Shown here: positions 9,945 to 21,500 of the stretch, piece after piece
Layout: every line of letters begins with the position of its first letter
Position numbering within the stretch: the first letter of the stretch is position 1
Position numbers and translations under genes: made by a program
Notes under the pieces: model-generated
The model's database searches: none
Seen by the model: only the letters and a program-made list of their open reading frames with translations
What the model was told of the DNA's origin: nothing
Assembly: GCA_011634665.1 (NCBI GenBank)
Contig: WAEK01000012.1
Location: forward strand, 1,345,001-1,409,000
DNA length: 64,000 nucleotides
Direction of reading: 5' to 3'
Source: Mortierella sp. BCC40632
Taxonomy: Eukaryota > Mortierellomycota > Mortierellomycetes > Mortierellales > Mortierellaceae

Positions 9945-10184
9945 ATGGCCTTCCTTAAGTCCTTGACTCACAAGAAGAACAAGATCACAACCGATGCTAC
10001 GGCTGCCATCCCCGAGAACCCTCCAGCATATGAGGAGATCAAGGGCGTCAACATCGCATCTGCTTATCCTTCCGACCACAAGAACAGCTCACACTCTGCT
10101 CTGAAATCACCTTCTACTTCTACTTCTTCCTCATCCGGAGCGTTCAAGGTGTCTAACATGGCCTATGCGATCAGTCGATCGTAA
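9945..10184 (+). CDS. SRS-tail small protein D (79 aa) with PPAY motif, orphan family
   Basis: Single exon starting right after a 14-A run. Begins MAFLKSLTHKKNK and ends GAFKVSNMAYAISRS at the stop. Unlike its paralogs it carries ENPPAYEEI at about residues 24-32: PPxY is the established core ligand of WW domains (Rsp5/Nedd4-type ligases, arrestin adaptors). There is no transmembrane segment. The middle is Ser/Thr-rich and disordered. The tail consensus is fully kept. The long TATA-to-ATG distance and T-rich leader could hide a 5'-UTR intron. Function unknown. Confidence 0.85.
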   Translation: MAFLKSLTHKKNKITTDATAAIPENPPAYEEIKGVNIASAYPSDHKNSSHSALKSPSTSTSSSSGAFKVSNMAYAISRS

Positions 10185-11102
10185 AAAAAGCTCTCTGAGC
10201 GTTTGGTAGATGGGAATAGACCTCCCTCTCCTGCTTAATACCTATATATTTCTCTCTTTTTGTTTCTTTATTTTTCTTTATTTTTTTTCATTTTTATTTT
10301 TTTTTCCTCTCCTCTTCTTCCTCTCTCTCCCTTTCTGCTTCTTCAGCCTGAAGGCGTAATTATTCTTTGCATCCAAATGCCTCTATATCCTCCTGCACAT
10401 AGGTCATTGTCTTGGGCAGTTTTTATTTATTTATTTATTTATCACAATAAAGTTTTCTTTCAAAAAAAAAAAAAAAAAAAAAAGATGATGGGCGTCAAGC
10501 ATGCGAACTGCTCTTTTTAGCCTGCAGGGTTTATGGATTTAAACATGGCTCATTCCATTTGATTGTTGTCTCTATCTTCCTTTCCACTTTTTCCACTTTC
10601 TCAGGATCTCTATTGCATGGTCTTGGTCAAGGAGTTGAGCGTGTTTTTTATATATATTATTATTATTTATAGCTATTGGTGTCCTTCACCCATGGCTTGA
10701 GGACATGCAGATAAAGTCCCTTCTAATCTTTGGTGCTAGTGATTGCCAGCAAAAGGACCCACCAAAGCTCCTCTCTCTTTCTATCTCTATCTCTATCTTT
10801 ATCTCTATCTCTCTCTTTCTCAGTTCCTTGCTTATTTATGATATTACCCTGGAGTCATGAAGATGGTGCAAGAAGAGAGTATGAAGCTCAATTGCTGCGT
10901 CTGCAGAGAATCATTAATATTGGTCATTATCGATCGCCATCGGAGAATGACAAATGTGTGTTGATAGATCGAGAGCTGCCCAGAAGATTATGAGCCGAGT
11001 AGGGGAAAGGGGGGGGTGGGGAGTCATGATAGAGGAGAGGGAAGGAAAGGAGAGAGAGTGAAAGAGAGAGAGAGAAATGAAATCCCAAAATGTCGAGTAA
11101 AG
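10185..11102. other. Convergent intergenic stretch
   Basis: Between small protein D and the Mso1-like gene. Contains a T-rich 3' region, a TTTA repeat at ~10426-10441, a poly-A run at 10462-10482 and a TATC/TC repeat near 10775-10825. No gene seen. Confidence 0.6.
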
Positions 11103-13467
11103 TTAAAAGTAGTTGCCTCGATTGGAACCATATGCATTGTGTTGCTGGTATTGCTGTGGCTGTTGGTACTGTTGGTACTGTTGGCGCTGTCCATAGCCGT
11201 TTCCTCCAGGCGGTGCACCTCCGCCACTGCCATTCGGTGGATATGTTGGGCGTCGTTCATAGTCTGGACGGCCATAGGAAGGTTCTCCACCACGGCCTCT
11301 GCTTCCATATGGATCTGAAGGGGGTGGGCCTTGTTGTGGTCGATATCCGCCATTACTGCCATATGATGGTGATGTAGGAGGTCCCTGTCCTCCGCCATAT
11401 CGCGCTGAAGGAGAGGGCGGATCATATCGGCGATTCGATCCTGGTGATGGTGATGGTGGGTAGTTGGCTGGGGATGGTGAGAGCTGGTTGTTGTTGCTGC
11501 TGTTGTTGTTGTTGTACTGGTTGTCTTGCCGGTAACCCATGTTGGGAGAGTTGGCTCGTGCACGAGGGCTCGTGCTACCAAGATGGCTTACTTGTGCTGC
11601 AAGTTTGTCCCCTTGACTCTTGCCCTCCAGTCGACTCAGGGCATCGTCTCGACTGGCATCGCTCGAAGTCCTATAGCGGTTCCCGCCCCCAGCCACACCA
11701 AGGCTATTATTATTATTGAAAGTGTTGTTGCTTCCGTAACTGTGTCCACTGTTGGCTGTGTTGGCTGAAGATGCTGATGGAGACCATGAACGTTCGGCGG
11801 GATCTGGACTATTGGCTACCTGCAACTCGCCTCTGGCTCTGAGCGAACGAGTGTAGTGGTCCTCATTATCTCCGGAAGACGTTGAGGAGACGGTTGATGG
11901 AGCATAGTCTTTCCGAAGATAGTCGTTTCGACTTGCATTTCCTGTGGCTTTTGAGAGCGAGCTACTGATGGATGTGGAGGCATAGGGGTTCATATCCAGT
12001 TCTGCGATCTTTGCTGCCAACTCTTTCTCTTCCTTTTTGTCCGCATGGTCCCGTAGAATTCGGCAGACGTGTGATTCTCCCTCGTAGTCTGAATCGTCCG
12101 ACTCTATCAAGGGTACAGGTTTGTCAATACATTTCGGGGGTTCAAGTCAGCTAACGTATGCCTATGCGAGAGAACTCTACTGGACAAAAGGCTGTTCTGG
12201 TGCACGGTCCTCTCCTGCTGCAGTCGTTTTCTTCTTTCCTCTTGATGTAGCCTCGGGCGTAGTAGTCCCCGGGATTGGATAGTTCCCGTCTGGTGTGGTA
12301 ATCCTGTGGCTCATGATGTGCTCCCGCTCGCTTGGCTCCCTGCTCCATGCTCCCTGCTCCATGCACTCTTTTCTCCCTTCCCTTCTATTCCTTCTTTCCC
12401 TCTATTTCTCTCTTTTTTACTTTCTCTCATTCCCACTCTGATCGTGTGCCCGTCCTCCCATGCAGCTGCTCCAAAGAGAGAGAGAGAGAGGAAGAGAGAA
12501 AGAAAGAAAGAGAGAGAACAAAAAAGTCCGAAAGAGAAAATGTAATATCAAATAATTGCCCTTACCTGGCCATTTTTCCTCTCCTGTAATCGTGGCATTG
12601 AAAACCTCCTTGGCCGCCTTTAGTCGGCCCCATAGTGTATTTCCCGAGCCAGCCGCCGCTGGTGCTGCTGTTGTCTGAGAACCCTCTTGCCTCGCCTCTA
12701 AAGTATTAATAAAACAATAAAGACTGTTAGTGTCTACATCTAGAGAGTTCTCGCCCCTTCTCCCCCCAGGGCACTTTAGGCGAAATGAGAAACAAGAGAA
12801 AGGGGAAAGAGAAAGAGTAAAAGGGCAAAAGAGAGAAAGAGTAAAAAGGCAAAAGAGAGAAAGAGAGGAAGAGAAAAAGAGAAAAAGAGAAAAAGAGAAA
12901 AAGAGAAAAAGAGAAAAAGAGAAAAAGAGAAAAAAGAAAAAGAAAAAAAGGAAGAAAGAAAGAAAGAAAGAAAAAAGAGTCTGGCTTCTCCGTATTACCT
13001 TCCCGTAGTCCTCGTGCGGCAGCCTCACGTTCTTCTCGTTCACGCAGCTGCCTTTCTCGGTCACGCTCCTTCATCCGCTCCTGGAAGGATGACGCTGTTG
13101 GGGTTTTGCTCCCATTCATGCGATCCTGGAACGATGATGATGAGGTCGGGGTGCGGCTCCCACTGCCATAACCACCTGAACTGCCGTTACTGTTTCCAGA
13201 GTTGGTGCTGCCATTGGTGCTTGGGTAAAGTGAATTTGGATTCAGGTCTGGGGGTCGCATGCGTCCCGTCGAGCCTCCATCGGCCGAGCGTGATGATGAA
13301 CTGGAGAAGGAAGAGGATGGTTGTTGGTATTTGGAGGGGATGGCCGGCATGGCTGGCATGGCTGGTCGAGGAGGGCATTTGTGTCTTGCTGGATAGAGAC
13401 CGACATCATTGCCACAGTCTTTGCAGAGGACGACGATGGTGGACACACGATAGTCCTGGGTCGCCAT
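11103..13467 (-). CDS. Mso1-like Sec1-binding protein, 533 aa
   Basis: Three exons on the minus strand, 13467-12999, 12697-12566 and 12103-11103, all joined in phase 1. Residues ~178-225 run LWGRLKAAKEVFNATITGEE then, across the exon 2/3 junction, SDYEGESHVCRILRDH; this matches what I know of the Sec1-binding region of Mso1, a partner of the SM protein Sec1 in exocytic SNARE assembly at the plasma membrane. The junction falls inside this domain and restores it. The N-terminus carries CKDCG...RHKC (C15, C18, C31), half of a possible zinc site. An Arg/Glu-rich coiled segment precedes the domain. The C-terminal 300 residues are low-complexity (Pro/Gly/Tyr/Gln/Asn). Intron 1 is a 200-bp GAAA-type repeat; intron 2 (12104-12565) has a long open frame noted as a possible alternative exon. 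Family call is from memory of the motif. Confidence 0.75.
12783..12985. repeat. GAGAAA/GAAAAA purine microsatellite inside intron 1 of the Mso1-like gene
   Basis: Nearly pure purine on the plus strand for 200 bp. In the transcript this is one long polypyrimidine tract preceding the 3' splice site. Confidence 0.9.
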
Positions 13468-14542
13468 TAGAGGAGGTACTTTGACAGACGTTGTGGAGAA
13501 CTATGGCAGGGGGGAGGGGGTGTTTAATAAAGTGTGTGTGTGTGTGTGGGAGAGAGAGAGAGAGAGAGAGAGAAAAGGGCGAAGAGAGAGCAAGAAGGGA
13601 GAGAAGGAGATGGAAAGAGAGAGAGAGAAAGAGATGCAAAAAAAAAAAAAACCCCTTTGTGTTGGTTGTTGGTAGAGGAGGATGAGAAGGAGAGAGAGAG
13701 AAAGAGAAAAAGAGAGAAAGAGAGAAAGAAAGAGAGAGTGAGTGAGTGAGTGAGAAAGAGAAGGAGTGGAAAAAGATGAGATCAGATCAAGTGCATCTCC
13801 AACGGACTAGGATGGAGTGAAGGTTCAGGGTCAGAGCAAGAGCCGAATAAGGCTGCTCCTGGACAAACATGCAGCAACCAACCAACCAACCAGTCAGTCC
13901 GTCAGCCAGTCAGTCAGTCAGGTCGAATAGAAGACAAAGAGAGAATGCTGCAAGCAGTAATAAAAAGAGGGGTCCCAAAAATAGGCAAACTCTCGCTCGG
14001 AGATGAGGTGTGTCATTGTTTCTCTCTTCCTCTCTCACTCACTCACACACTCTCTCTTTCTTTTCTTTCCGATGAAAAAGGAAAAAAAAAAATAAATAAA
14101 AGGCGTCAAGGAGGATGACAATGACGATGAGAGTGTGTAGACAGGAAAAAGGGAGACGAGCAGGAGCAATGGATTTCCATGCATTCCTTCGCCCTTGGTC
14201 ACAACATCCCATTAATTTATTCCAAATTTGGCTGGAAATAGTCCTGCATATCATTGGTCTTCTCCACAATTCAACTTTCTTGGTCCCCTACACTCCATGA
14301 AGAAGATCTTTGCTGGGGAGTGGTCTGTATGCAGTGGTCTCTTTAAAAAGAGAAAAAAGAATATCCTTCTTGTCACAAGGAAAGTATTACCTGTAGGATA
14401 TGAAGAAAGGATTTGTAGAGCATGGGCATGGCTCAAATTGGATGTATGCAGCCGCTGTGTTGGAGCAGGAGCGCTTGTCCTGCTCCCACTTGGAATTCGA
14501 CAACTGATAAAAAAAAAAAAGCGCAGTAAAAAAAAAAAAAAA

Positions 14543-14573
<31 letters not shown>

Positions 14574-15082
14574 CTAAGAAACATTGTTCTCCTGCGGCCT
14601 CTTTTCTTTTCATTTCATTTTCTCTTTTTATTTCTCCCCGCTTCTGACTATTCTGGAAAGATCTTGAGAGAAGACTAGCATCTATCAGGAATCACAGTCT
14701 AGAGAGATGAAGGACATTGAGGCGGCAGGTCTTGATAGTCTGTGGTCACATCTGTGCCCTACATTCCGGAGCATTTCGTGTCCTGGACTGTCGCTCAAGG
14801 TCAAAGTGTGAAAAGCTTTGGTCGTCGTCTCGTCTTTTTGCAGAGACGGGAGAGTGGGAGTGGGAAGTAGGACCCACATCCCACATGGTACAACCCTTAC
14901 TCTGTGCTTTGCTTGGACCCAAAGCAGTGACACAATGAACCAATGCGCTGACGAGTCTAGTAAAACCACTGATCCTTGGCCCACCCACCCTTCCAACAAG
15001 AGATTATTCCTTCATCCACGGCCCATCGACGGGGGGAGCTGATGCATCTGCCAGGACTAATTGATTGGGCAGTGGCATTTAT
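13468..15082. other. Intergenic stretch rich in microsatellites
   Basis: Upstream of the Mso1-like gene. Contains (GT)n(GA)n at 13529-13573, GA-rich repeats to ~13760, an AACC/AGTC repeat patch at 13875-13920, and A/GA runs at 14508-14575. ORFs here are repeat-driven. No gene called. Confidence 0.6.
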
Positions 15083-16057
15083 CTAACGATCTCGGGTATT
15101 GTTGCCTTCTCCAGAGCACTTGTCCTTAATTTCTCTCTCCACAAGACGTTGGACAATGGTATCCATCAGTCTCATCTGAATCTCTCGTTGTGCCTTGAGT
15201 TCCTTTTCCAATAGTCCTTGCTGTGCCAGCAGCGCTTTTTCGCCTTGTTCCCGAAGCGCCTGTAGCTCTTTCTCATGCCACACTCGCAATGATTGGATCT
15301 CCATTTCGTACCGTTCCCGTTGTGCTTGGAGCACCTCCTCATGTTGTTCTCGTTGTTGCTGCAACAACTCTTTTTGGACTTGGATCTGTTTCTCCTGAAT
15401 CTCTTGATAGACCCTGATCTGCTGTTGATGAGCAGCCAACTCCATTCTCCGGACTGTTAGTTCTTCGCGTCTAATGTCTATTTCGGCGGCTCTGAGGCTC
15501 TCCTTTGAATCGCAATATAGGGAGCATTGCTGACTCTGGCTTTCTGCTGCCTGTCCAGCAGTGTCGCTCTCAGAGTGACTGGTAAAAGAAGTGGTTGACA
15601 GGTGGGGATCGCCACGGCTAGAGTTAGACACTGGACCATCCGTGCTGGCATGGGCCCATGAAGTTGAGGTGACAGATCTATGGTGACTATTGCTTGTATA
15701 AGCCTGCTCTGCAGGGTCGACAAGTCTTTGTGGTTCTGGAATGGATGATAGCTCTGGCTGAAAAACTTGATGGTCTCCGTCATCTGAAAGCTCATAATCT
15801 TCGTGGTCACTATCAGTATCGCCATGAACGCCAGCGTTGACGATGATTGAGCTATAAAGAAAAGAAAAGAAAAAAAAGAGTCAGTAAGAGCGATTGGTAG
15901 TCTCCTACGCAGTGCATTTCCAAAGACGAAGAGGGAAGGAGGAGAGGGAGAGATAGAGAGATAGAGAGATACATAGATAGATAGATAGGTAGAGAGAGAG
16001 AGTGTGTGTGTAGTGAGAGGAAAGAGAGAGAGAGAATGAGAGAGAGAGAGAGAGAGA

Positions 16058-16092
<35 letters not shown>

Positions 16093-16756
16093 TGAGAGAG
16101 AAAGAGACCAACCTTGGACCAGAGACAGAAACAGGAGCAGAGGTAGAGGTAGAGGCCATGGCCGAAGCAGGTACTGAATTGGGGGTTGAGGCAGGGGTTG
16201 ATACCGAAGGAGGATGAGCTCGATCGTTCCGAGCCATCGATGAATTATGCCTTGGATTCGTAGTGAACAATGCACGCATTCTGTCAAAGAATGGAAAGTC
16301 TCTCTTTCTCTCCAGATTTGGTGCCTCATTACACTGTGCTCCTACCCCTGTACTTTTCCTCTTGACCCTCTCCTTTTCATATCGGTAGACAAGTCCCCTC
16401 CATCTCTCTGCCACCATCGTCGGATCCACTCGGTCGAGATCTAGATTGCCCACCAGGTATGGATGCTGCTGCAGTTTCCCCACCAAGAACTTGGCCATCC
16501 TGGCATAGACATCCTGACTGCGACTGCCTCTTGTCTTGCCCTGATCATAGAGTTGTCTATAGTTAAGAGGATCCTCCATAAACTCGATCAGGATTGAGCA
16601 TTGGTGATTGGTGAATCGAGTCCTTGTCTCGGCCATCTTTTCTTTTCCTTTGGAGAGATGCCTTGGAACGGACTCTTTGTCATCCTCTTCAGACATCTTG
16701 ATTGGCTTAATGAGCCGCTCCTCGACACTTTCTGAAGCAGATCGTTTAGGAGGCAT
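15083..16756 (-). CDS. Myb/trihelix-like DNA-binding protein with C-terminal coiled coil, 470 aa
   Basis: Two exons, 16756-16113 and 15851-15083, joined in phase 2. Residues ~48-133 form a helical, Trp/Arg-containing domain (TRFTNHQCSILIEF ... VAERWRGLVYRYEKER) in the style of fungal Myb/SANT- or trihelix-like DNA-binding domains; the assignment is by pattern. A Ser/Pro/Thr linker follows, then an acidic segment (DTDSDHEDYELSDDGD). The last ~150 residues are a strongly charged coiled coil (Gln/Glu/Arg/Leu heptads), suggesting dimerisation. The N-terminus MPPKRSASE with basic patches is consistent with nuclear location. The intron (15852-16112) is almost entirely GA/GATA microsatellite. It could be a transcription factor or a domesticated transposon-derived regulator. 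Confidence 0.75.
15940..16106. repeat. GA/GATA microsatellite inside the intron of the Myb-like gene
   Basis: Alternating GA, GATA and GT units filling most of a 261-bp intron. Confidence 0.9.
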
Positions 16757-18558
16757 CTGAAAAGAGGAGGGGAGGTGAGGACGGGGAGGACTTTGAGGAG
16801 GAGGAGAAGGAGGAGGAGGAGGAGGCAAGGTAAGTGAATGTCGTTTTTTTTTTTTTTTTTTTTTTTTGTTGCAAGTGAGACGAGAGTAAGGGAAATGGGG
16901 TTTGAACCGAAGGCGAATGATGCACACAACAAGGAGTCAACCCTCACCACAACGCGAAGGTTTTAAAAAAAGCCAGCCCTCTTTTGTATAGGAGCAAACA
17001 ACAGGAGCAGCAATAGCAACGGCAGCAATAGCAACAGTAGCAATAGCAATAGCAATAGCAGCAGCGGGAGCACCAACAAGTGGGGCAGCAAATATTACGA
17101 GATTTGCTTCAACACAATTGGTTCCAGTTTGAAGAACCTAATTTCCCGATCGTGTATGTGTGTGTGTACGTGTTTACGCTTCTGTTCAGGGTGCTAGAGA
17201 GTAGTTCGATTGACTTAGCAAAAAAGAGGTATGGTACCAAGCAACTGTATGTGGCAACAAACAAAGCGATCAATCAAACGCAGTTGTTTCTCGCTCGTTC
17301 GCGCTTTCTCGCTCCCTCACACTCACTCACTCACTCACTCACACTCACTCACTCACACTCACTCACTCCCCCGGGAACAACAAAAAGTTGGAAAAACTTT
17401 TTAAGCCTTACCTGGACAATACTTTTGGCAAGTCCAGATAGTCTTGACGCGAAGTCAACCTTCAGCCTAGTTATGTATATGTTTTTTACCACTGACTCAC
17501 CTGGAGTCGCAAGAAAGCGTATAGGAGGGTTGTTCAAAGAATTGGATTCGAGTCAGAATTTTGCCCCTCGATCGACAGACCATACCATATTAGAGCACTT
17601 TTGATTATGCTCCATAGCTCCGTAGCCACTCAAGAAAGCAATCCAGTGTGTAGTAACTATTTTTTTTATATATTTATTTATTTATTTGTTTATTCATTTG
17701 GAGAGGAGTTGCTGTTAATGGACCTAGTAGGGATGTTAGTAACGATATGAAATCACTTTGTCCTACTCTCAAAGCCAAAAAGTATCCTTATAGGAAGGAA
17801 TGAAGAGAACCGCACCCTGCAATGAAGGCAAGCATTGTCACAGAACACCTCTATCGCCACTGTAACTTTTCCCACTGATCCTTACTCTGTGTGCTATGCA
17901 GATTTCATAGAAACTATGCATGGAGGAGCGTGTGTTTCAACAAATGGATCTTTTTAAGAAAAGAAAGAGAAGAAAACGGGGCTCAACAGCTAAGCAAGAG
18001 ATTAAGCACAGCTTCTCGGCTTTGACAACAATGCTGCTCATTATAAGCTACAAAGCAGAGGTCGATGCTTGCTTCCTTCCGACTCGTGCTCCGAGAGCCT
18101 CTGTTTGCTTCACCAAGAATCTCTGGCAACAAACCAGGGATGTGCAAGACTCCCCCCTTTTCCTCTATTCTCAAAAGTGACCACTCGTATCCGTAAAGGG
18201 CCCTGTCTCCTTCCCTTGACATACCTTGTACTTCAACTTTTGTACAAAGTAAATCCTCAATGCACAAATATGTAATGTTTTTTTTAACACTCAGCTCCGA
18301 TTTGTCTAAATTCTTGGTGTTCTGCCGATTTGAATAAGACCCCGGGGTGCGTATCCAGATATCCTCTCAGTGGTATAAACATCAAAGGGTTGTCATCCCT
18401 TCAGGGACTCTTTCCTTTATGTGATCGGGCCATTACAATACTCAAGGAATCTCTCGCAATTGACAGCCTCTCGTCCTTCTTTTTTAAATATATATATTTA
18501 TCGAGAAAAAGGTCGTTCTAATTTTTGACCAGAGACTACATACAGCCCTTCCCAACGT
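16757..18558. other. Intergenic stretch with AGCAAT repeats
   Basis: Holds a poly-T tract at 16846-16867, an AGCAAT/AGCAAC imperfect repeat at ~17007-17075, a CACT repeat at ~17320-17370, and short exon-like fragments on the minus strand near 17390-17560 that I could not assemble into a gene. Confidence 0.5.
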
Positions 18559-21500
18559 TTACAAAGGCGATACTACAGGCCACAAGTCTTGCTTGCAGAT
18601 CGGGCACAAGGAGGCAACCTGGAGTAACCAGGGGTCAATACAGCACTGATGGTATCGGTGGTAGCACGGAAGGGTTCGTACTTGATCCCCAACTTCGTAT
18701 TCCGCCAGGCAGATCGCACATACTGTCTGAGCATTCGCATTCGTAAAGGGAAGCTTCTTTTCTTCCATTTCCGAATGCTTGGCTTTACATTGCCTCGATT
18801 TCTCCTCAATCGCAAGAAAACCATGTCCGCCCGTGATGGCTGTCGCCAACGAAAGTGAGAGAGCCGGTGAAATGGACGTCGTTGTCGAGGATGGTGTCTG
18901 TACTCCAAGCGGATCCATACTATTCAAAAAACCCTGACGGCCTGGCTGAATCCTTCGATGGGAACCCCGACGAGTCGCAACCATTGCCGAGGTAGCACCC
19001 CCATCTATCTCCATCGTATGGGTTGCCTCAACTCCAGATCTAGCACTCCGGGTTGGGTGTGTGTCTCGATGGTTCACGACTGTCTCCATCTCATCACCAT
19101 CAAAATGACCATTCCAGGACCCCTCGTCCATTGCCGTGGGGACTTCTTGGTCGTGTTCTTCGTCCGCAAGCAGTTCTGTTTCCTCCGTAGGGACCTCAGA
19201 ATCATGGTGATTTTGGAAGCTGTCCTGTCCGAGGAAGAGAGAATTGCCACGAGACCGCATCCGCTGCCTCCTAGCATTCAATCGAGCGGCCAGGTCATCG
19301 AGTCCTTCTTCCATTTCGATCACATCCTCAGCATACGATAGCTTGACCTTGATGGCCTTTGGGAGAAGATCTGTCTTGACAAGTGCTGTGGTCGTAGTCA
19401 TGGTGCCTGTTGTATGGAGCACCGTCTGGACACCAAAGCTCTCGAGGATGTTTCGGGGAACCACCCGTTTAAACCCTGGCTCCCTCATCTGCTGATGGCC
19501 GTGTTGTCCTTGGCCGCCTGCACCTTGACCATGACTTTGCTGATGGCTCTGACTACGCCTTCGCGTTTGGAAGAGTCGGACCTTGAGTGCGACGACAAAC
19601 AAGAGGGCTCCAAACATACCAACCCCAACCCCACAGACAGTGCTCATCAGGACCATGGCCAGTTTTCCTGTGATACTATCATCCTTGACGAGCAAGGATG
19701 CGTCCTGGACAAACTTGGAAGGTGACATGGAATAGATGCGATGGACGAGCCGGTCCGATCTAGGAAGTGCACTATGGACCCTTTCGCCGCTTCCAGGGAT
19801 ACTTCGACGCTGAAGAGCCACCACCTGAGTGCTTGGTGGGCGTGGCGTTTGCTTCAGGTCCTTGGTAAGCAAAGAAGGTTCTGTAAGGGCTATTGTCAAG
19901 GAGTCCATCGCTTGATTCTCTTCAGCTTCTTCACTCTGTCCTAGAGCGGCAGCGGCAGCGGCAACAGCAGCAGTGTTTGGATGGGACATGTCAGACCGAC
20001 TTTGGTCATGACCCTGTTCAGTGCCGAGGATGGCCGAGTTGGGTCCCAGGAGTGTTGACATGGAAGGTGACAGGAATGAAGTCGAGACCATCTCTTCCTT
20101 GCCTTTTGCCTCAGACTCGACTTTGGCCTCGCTCTCAGTTTCGATCTCGTCTGATACCAGAGGATCCGTCGTGCGAGACGGTTTGCGGTCCTGAAGTGAA
20201 GCCTTCTGTTGACCAAAACCTCGTTTAACAGGCTCAAGCGCAAATCGGATGATGATCCTCCGAGCGGCGACCTTGGCTGCCGAAAATGTCTCCGAGAGCG
20301 AGGCCATTGGAGTGTGACTGTGACGGTGTTGGTGATGATGATGATGACTGTGATGTTGATGTGTGGCCAAAGGGGTGTCTTCTGACGACCGGTCCTCCTC
20401 TGGCTCCAGCTCCAGCTCCACATGTTGCTCGTTCTCCGACTCACTGCTATCCTTATCTCCTACGCGTACCTCAGTTTCGACCTGTACTACCTTCTGATTC
20501 ACAATCTGCTCGGGTTGGTTACTGTCTGTTGGATCGATGGACCAAGATTCGGTCTCATCCAGATGCTCAGTAGAGTCAATTACGGTCAGCGTTGCCATGG
20601 CTACAGCTTTGTTCTCCAACTTTTCCAAGAGATCAATGAGTTGTGTTGCCGTCAATTGATCTAGAGTCAAGATGGGGATGGCAGTATTGACAGGGTGACC
20701 AAGAAGAGGTGTGCACTCATCCTGGCTGTTTTGAGCATAGACGATAACGGCTTCGGCACCTTGTTGTGTCGCAGAAAAGATGTGGTCGATACCTTGACCT
20801 GAGCAGGCGATGACTGCGATCCAGGGTTGTTCTGTTGGGGAGAGAGGCGGGCCTGAAGGGAAGAGGAGAATCGGCCCCTAAAATTGACAATATGGCCATT
20901 CCGAAACGAACGAACACTCGTCAGTCATTATTTGACGCCCCATTCGAATCGAGCGTCTGTGTTGGGCTGATGACGCACCGGGTGAACGATGGGAAGGAGG
21001 AGAAAGAAGAAGGGGCTCTGCGGACAGGGTAGAGCGACATGGCGTTTTGCCTTCAAATAAAGAGCAGCCCTGTGTGACCCACCACCGAATACCCCAATGC
21101 CATGAGATAGATGTTTGTATATATGCATGCATGACCCACAAGGAGGTATGAGCAGCTGTTGGAGCCATCCCATTCTGAGGGAAACAATTGTCCGGCGAGG
21201 GTAAAAGGAGAGGGAAAGAAGGAAAGGAAAGAAAAAAAAAAGTGGAAAGAGGAACGGCGGGAGGCGGCTGGGAAGGAGAAAGACAATCGCTTAATCTTGC
21301 TCTGCTCTCCCCTGAACCATGGTGCAGTAGGCCAAGGATAACAAAAAGCGAGAAGACTCTTTGGCCAGATGGTCAGAGCCACTCGAAGTCACTGTGTTCG
21401 CTCACAGCATTTGCCAGGAGAGGGAACAAAGACGCAAGGAGAGAGAGAGTCTGTCGTGCTGAGATCCTTTTTTTTTTTTTTCCTCTCTCTCGCTCTCTCT

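Noticed and set aside
5443..10184. S-R-S ending as a peroxisomal PTS1 signal
   Set aside because: PTS1 needs a C-terminal Leu/Met/Ile-type residue; a final Ser does not fit.
12783..12985. Repeat resembling a CRISPR or minisatellite array
   Set aside because: It is a degenerate purine microsatellite without unique spacers.
17349..17640. Minus-strand splice-like fragments (GTGAGT..CTAG around a 55-bp exon-like piece, then GTAAGG)
   Set aside because: A short in-phase join exists, but no start with a good context, no continuation on the 3' side (microsatellites) and no recognisable domain.
21140..21174. Possible 35-bp extra exon in the PA-TM-RING gene
   Set aside because: Exon 1 and exon 2 already join in phase 0 and give a continuous PA domain; the extra exon would shift the frame.
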